Shown here: piece by piece, positions 34,176-36,851 of the stretch
Layout: every line of letters begins with the position of its first letter
How positions within the stretch are numbered: position 1 is the stretch's first letter
Assembly: GCA_021847605.1 (NCBI GenBank)
Contig: JAJZQN010000036.1
Span: forward strand, 1 to 36,851
DNA from: Pseudomonadota bacterium
Lineage (GTDB): Bacteria > Pseudomonadota > Alphaproteobacteria > Sphingomonadales > Sphingomonadaceae
Length of the DNA: 36,851 nucleotides
Direction of reading: 5' to 3'
Program-made: the position numbers and the translations under genes
The notes under the pieces: model-generated
Told to the model about the DNA's origin: nothing
What the model saw: only the letters and a program-made list of their open reading frames with translations
Databases searched by the model: none

Positions 34176-35444
34176 TCAGGCCGCAGCCAGCTCGCGCATC
34201 TCGGCGAGCCGATAGCGCAAGGTGCGTTCCGAAATACCCAGCTTGCGCGCGGCGGCGGCGCGGTGGCCGTCGGTTTCGCGCAGGGCAATGCGGATTGCCT
34301 CCAGCTTCGAGTGGCGGGCCACGTCGCGCAGGCGGATCGGTTCGGCCGGGGTCGCCGGCAGTTCGATCGGCGCCGCAACGCGAATCTGCTGGGGTGCAGC
34401 CGTCAGATGCAGGTCGTCCGCGTCAATCCGGTCGCCTTCGCGAAGGACGAGCGCGCGTTGCAGCACATTGCCCAGTTCGCGGGCGTTGCCCGGCCAGGCA
34501 TGGGCGACCAGCTTGTCCATCGCGGCTGCTGTCGGCCACACAAAACCGTCCCTGACCACATCCTGATGACGCAGCAACATGGCCGCAGCGATGGCGCCGA
34601 CGTCACCGCGACGCTGACCAAGCGGCATCAGTTCGAGCGGCATGACGTTGAGGCGCCAGTAAAGATCTTCGCGGAAGCGTCCGGCGGCGACTTCGGCAGC
34701 CAGATTACGGTTGCAGGCCGCGATCACGCGGACATTGACCGGAACCGGATGCGTGGCGCCGACAGGCAGCACTTCGCCTTCCTGAAGGGCGCGCAGCAGC
34801 TTGGCCTGAAGCGTCAGTGGCAGTTCAGCGATTTCGTCGAGGAAAAGCGTCCCGCCGTCAGCCGCCAGAAACAGGCCGTCCGACGACTGGGCCGCGCCGG
34901 TGAAGCTGCCCTTGCGATGACCGAACAGCATCGCTTCCATCATGGTTTCAGGCAGGGCAGCGCAGTTCACGGCGATGAAGTCATGGGCGATGCGACCCGA
35001 GCGGGCATGGAGGAAACGGGCCATGCCTTCCTTGCCGGTGCCGGTGTCACCCTGAATAAGGACGGTGGCATCGCTGCGGGCGACGCGGGCGGCCAGTGCC
35101 ATAAGGCGCATGCTGCTGGCATCACCCACCGCCGGAATGGCTGCGGGACGGGCCAGCTCAGCGATCAGCGCAAAGGCGAAACCCATGTCCGCCAGGCCAA
35201 AGGCGATGCGGGCGGGCAGGCCATTGGCGGCAGGCACCAGCGACGGAGCGCCGTCGATCAGGTTGATGAGGATGTCGCGGTGGGTCGCCTGACCGATTTC
35301 GGTCATCAGCAAAACCCGGCGCTCGTCTTTGCCGCGCGGGCTGGCGGCATCCACCACCCGCACCGTGTAGAAGGCGTTTTCAAGCCAGTGTTGCAGGCCC
35401 GGAACGAGCGCGCATACCCCACGGCTCACGTCAAGCGATGACAT
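34176..35444 (-). CDS. Sigma54-interacting flagellar transcription activator (FlbD/FleQ-like)
   Basis: A 422-residue bacterial enhancer-binding protein. The AAA+ domain spans about 107-345, with Walker A GDTGTGKE (132-139), Walker B GGTLFLDE (197-204) and the sigma54-contact loop GSFTGA (179-184) in place of the commoner GAFTGA. A Fis-type helix-turn-helix ends the protein (AAARKLGISERTLRYRLAEM). The first 105 residues have no visible phospho-acceptor receiver pattern. I chose ATG 35444, with GGGGAC upstream, over TTG 35450. Its position before fliE and divergent from flagellin suggests it runs the flagellar cascade. Confidence 0.88.
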   Translation of the reverse strand: MSSLDVSRGVCALVPGLQHWLENAFYTVRVVDAASPRGKDERRVLLMTEIGQATHRDILINLIDGAPSLVPAANGLPARIAFGLADMGFAFALIAELARPAAIPAVGDASSMRLMALAARVARSDATVLIQGDTGTGKEGMARFLHARSGRIAHDFIAVNCAALPETMMEAMLFGHRKGSFTGAAQSSDGLFLAADGGTLFLDEIAELPLTLQAKLLRALQEGEVLPVGATHPVPVNVRVIAACNRNLAAEVAAGRFREDLYWRLNVMPLELMPLGQRRGDVGAIAAAMLLRHQDVVRDGFVWPTAAAMDKLVAHAWPGNARELGNVLQRALVLREGDRIDADDLHLTAAPQQIRVAAPIELPATPAEPIRLRDVARHSKLEAIRIALRETDGHRAAAARKLGISERTLRYRLAEMRELAAA

Positions 35445-35551
35445 GAACAAGTCCCCAGTTTTTGCCGGTCTGCGCCCCCGCGCTTTCCAGCCTCTTCGAT
35501 AGGGAAAATCTACGTCAGCGTGGTTATCGAATGGTTAACGCGCCACTCCGC

Positions 35552-35591
35552 TTGCCGCATGGCGGCAATTTTTTTCCGGGCCGGCGGCAAT
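35552..35591. promoter_or_regulatory. Palindrome plus phased repeat, candidate activator-binding sites
   Basis: TTGCCGC-ATG-GCGGCAA (35552-35568) is a perfect palindrome. Its right part GGCGGCAAT (35561-35569) recurs at 35583-35591, 22 bases later, about two helical turns. It lies in the 324-base space between the activator gene and fliC, about 90-130 bases upstream of the fliC promoter, where an enhancer would be. Confidence 0.45.
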
Positions 35592-35654
35592 GCCTTGCGA
35601 CTTCTGTCTTACGCGCGCGCGGGAAGGCTCTGACAAATCGACAAAAAGAGTGAA

Positions 35655-35670
35655 TGGCGAAAAAAATGCA
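35655..35670 (+). promoter_or_regulatory. Possible sigma54 promoter upstream of fliC
   Basis: TGGCGAAAAAAATGCA has GG and GC at the correct -24/-12 spacing (ten bases between) but departs from TGGCAC-N5-TTGCA at three defined positions. The better sigma28-like promoter follows ten bases later. Confidence 0.25.
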
Positions 35671-35679
35671 GACCTGCCC

Positions 35680-35706
35680 TAAAAGCATTTTTCGCCCTGC
35701 CGTTAT
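35680..35706 (+). promoter_or_regulatory. Sigma28 (FliA)-like promoter of fliC
   Basis: TAAAAGCA (35680-35687), 11 bases, GCCGTTAT (35699-35706), the same -10 box and spacing as the promoter of the 156-residue gene. Transcription would start near 35713, giving a leader of about 55 bases. Confidence 0.7.
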
Positions 35707-35768
35707 CCACTTTCGAGGCCGCAAGCAGCCTGATGGCAGCGTCCTGATGGAACGGAAAGGGTATTCAA

Positions 35769-36599
35769 ATGACTGTTATCGGAACCAACTCCTCGGCGCT
35801 GCGTGCTACCAATGCCTCTGCGTCGTCCAGCAAAGCTCTCAGCACCGCGATGGAACGCCTGTCGACCGGCAAGCGCATCAACAGCGCGAAGGACGATGCC
35901 GCCGGCCTCGCCATCTCGTCGCAGATGACCGCGCAGATCAAGGGCATGACCCAGGGCATCCGCAACGCCAATGACGGCATCTCGATGGCGCAGACGGCGG
36001 AAGGCGCGCTGAGCGAAGTCACCAACATGTTGCAGCGTATGCGTGAATTGACCGTCCAGGGTCTGAACGGCACCAACGACAGCAAGGCGCAGGCCAACAT
36101 CAAGACCGAAATCGATCAGCTCGGCCTGCAGATCAACGACGTGATCACCAAGACGCAGTTCAACGGCAAGGATCTCTTCTCGGCCAGCGCTCCTGCTACC
36201 GTCAGCATCCAGTCGGGCGCCAACGCCACCGACACCGTTACGCTGACCCTGGGCGCACTCAACCTGTCGGCCGTTTCGAACGGCGGCACCGGCAGCCCGC
36301 TGACCGCCGCCACCGGTACGTTCAACACCACCGACCTTGCCGCCTATGACACGGCTCTGGAAACGGTCGCTACGAAGCGCGCCACGCTGGGTGCGGCTCA
36401 GAACCGCCTCGAATCGGCCGTCAGCAATATGACGAACAACGTCACCAACATGACGGACGCTCGCAGCCGGATCGAAGACGCCGACTATTCGGCCGAAACG
36501 ACCGCCCTCGCCAAGGCCCAGATCCTGAGCCAGGCGTCGACCGCGATGCTCGCTCAGGCCAACCAGAGCCAGCAGAACGTCCTGAAGCTGATCCAGTAA
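35769..36599 (+). CDS. fliC: Flagellin, first copy (276 aa)
   Basis: Filament protein secreted through the flagellar channel. The conserved D0/D1 N-terminus (LRATNASASSSKALSTAMER, then RINSAKDDAAGLAI) and the C-terminus (ALAKAQILSQASTAMLAQAN ending LKLIQ) are intact. The hypervariable centre is very short, hence 276 residues. Residues R90, L94 and E114 correspond in number to the TLR5-contact residues of Salmonella FliC. GGAAAGGG lies seven bases before the ATG. A long hairpin follows the stop codon, then a second copy. Confidence 0.97.
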   Translation: MTVIGTNSSALRATNASASSSKALSTAMERLSTGKRINSAKDDAAGLAISSQMTAQIKGMTQGIRNANDGISMAQTAEGALSEVTNMLQRMRELTVQGLNGTNDSKAQANIKTEIDQLGLQINDVITKTQFNGKDLFSASAPATVSIQSGANATDTVTLTLGALNLSAVSNGGTGSPLTAATGTFNTTDLAAYDTALETVATKRATLGAAQNRLESAVSNMTNNVTNMTDARSRIEDADYSAETTALAKAQILSQASTAMLAQANQSQQNVLKLIQ

Positions 36600-36659
36600 T
36601 CACCGGGTCACTGACTGAATTGGACGGTTGAGGTTTTCATCACCGGCAACAGTCCATGT

Positions 36660-36695
36660 CCCCCGGCGCATCAATAGTCCCCACCGCGCCGGGGG
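36660..36695 (+). terminator. Hairpin between the two flagellin genes
   Basis: Perfect 10-bp stem: CCCCCGGCGC (36660-36669) with GCGCCGGGGG (36686-36695), loop of 16. The downstream ATCATCTTCG is not a U-run, so it may protect the 3' end or pause polymerase rather than fully terminate. Confidence 0.55.
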
Positions 36696-36724
36696 ATCAT
36701 CTTCGATCAAACGGCCAGCTTGAC

Positions 36725-36851
36725 GGCAGCGTCCTGATGGAACGGAAAGGGTATTCAAATGACTGTTATCGGAACCAACTCCTCGGCGCTGCGTGCTACC
36801 AATGCCTCTGCGTCGTCCAGCAAAGCTCTCAGCACCGCGATGGAACGCCTG
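36725..36851 (+). repeat. Exact 127-base duplication of the flagellin leader and 5' coding region
   Basis: Bases 36725-36851 equal 35735-35861 without a mismatch (offset 990). A few more matching bases lie before it (CAGC-TGA with two mismatches). Similarity stops before the sigma28-like promoter of the first copy. The right end is cut by the window. Confidence 0.9.
36759..36851 (+). CDS. Flagellin, second copy (partial, cut by window end)
   Basis: The first 31 codons of a second flagellin, identical in DNA to the first copy, with the same leader and GGAAAGGG ribosome site. The rest lies beyond the window, so divergence later in the gene cannot be judged. No promoter of the type found before fliC is visible in the 159 bases upstream. 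It could be read through from fliC past the hairpin. Confidence 0.9.
   Translation, partial: MTVIGTNSSALRATNASASSSKALSTAMERL

Overview
This is a GC-rich (about 63-65% by eye) segment of an alphaproteobacterial chromosome. The petABC-type cytochrome bc1 operon, queE of the CX14CX2C type, the argD-argF-hslO block and the protein styles together suggest a sphingomonad (Sphingobium/Sphingomonas-like). That genus-level guess is inference. I see no insertion sequence, phage, CRISPR array or rRNA.

Positions 1-17.4 kb are ordinary chromosome. They hold the 3' end of rpoC with its terminator, a tRNA-Gln(CUG) with a clear sigma70 promoter, a tiny hypothetical gene, an MTA/SAH-nucleosidase-like gene, and a leftward block of petA-petB-petC, apt and an endonuclease/exonuclease/phosphatase-family lipoprotein candidate. 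A rightward block follows: trmL, hemF and a GNAT acetyltransferase. Next come a membrane protein, lipB, a small lipoprotein and a secreted protein of unknown function. The leftward queC-queE pair (queuosine precursor synthesis), a DUF3617-like secreted protein and the leftward argD-argF-hslO block complete this part.

Positions 17.45-36.85 kb are a flagellar island, read almost entirely leftward. The order of transcription is a sigma54-type activator gene, then fliE-F-G-H-I-J-K, fliL-M-N-O-P-Q-R-flhB, a GT87 membrane glycosyltransferase, an unknown 156-residue protein, then fliD-fliS ending at a strong terminator. A rightward flagellin gene (fliC) diverges from the activator. It is followed by a second flagellin whose first 127 visible bases, including the leader, are identical to the first copy.

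The main regulatory observation is a recurring sigma28 (FliA)-like promoter of the form TAAA(G/A)-N14-GCCGTT(A/C)T with constant spacing. It occurs upstream of the 156-residue gene, fliD, fliC and, inside the end of fliK, fliL. This puts the 156-residue unknown in the late flagellar regulon and gives the export genes (fliL to flhB plus the glycosyltransferase) a possible second promoter. Other points of interest are a FliM without the usual N-terminal CheY-binding peptide, a His-rich insert in FliL, a very long FliK, and an activator with no visible phospho-receiver site. The missing flagellar genes (flhA, flg genes, motAB, fliA) must lie elsewhere.
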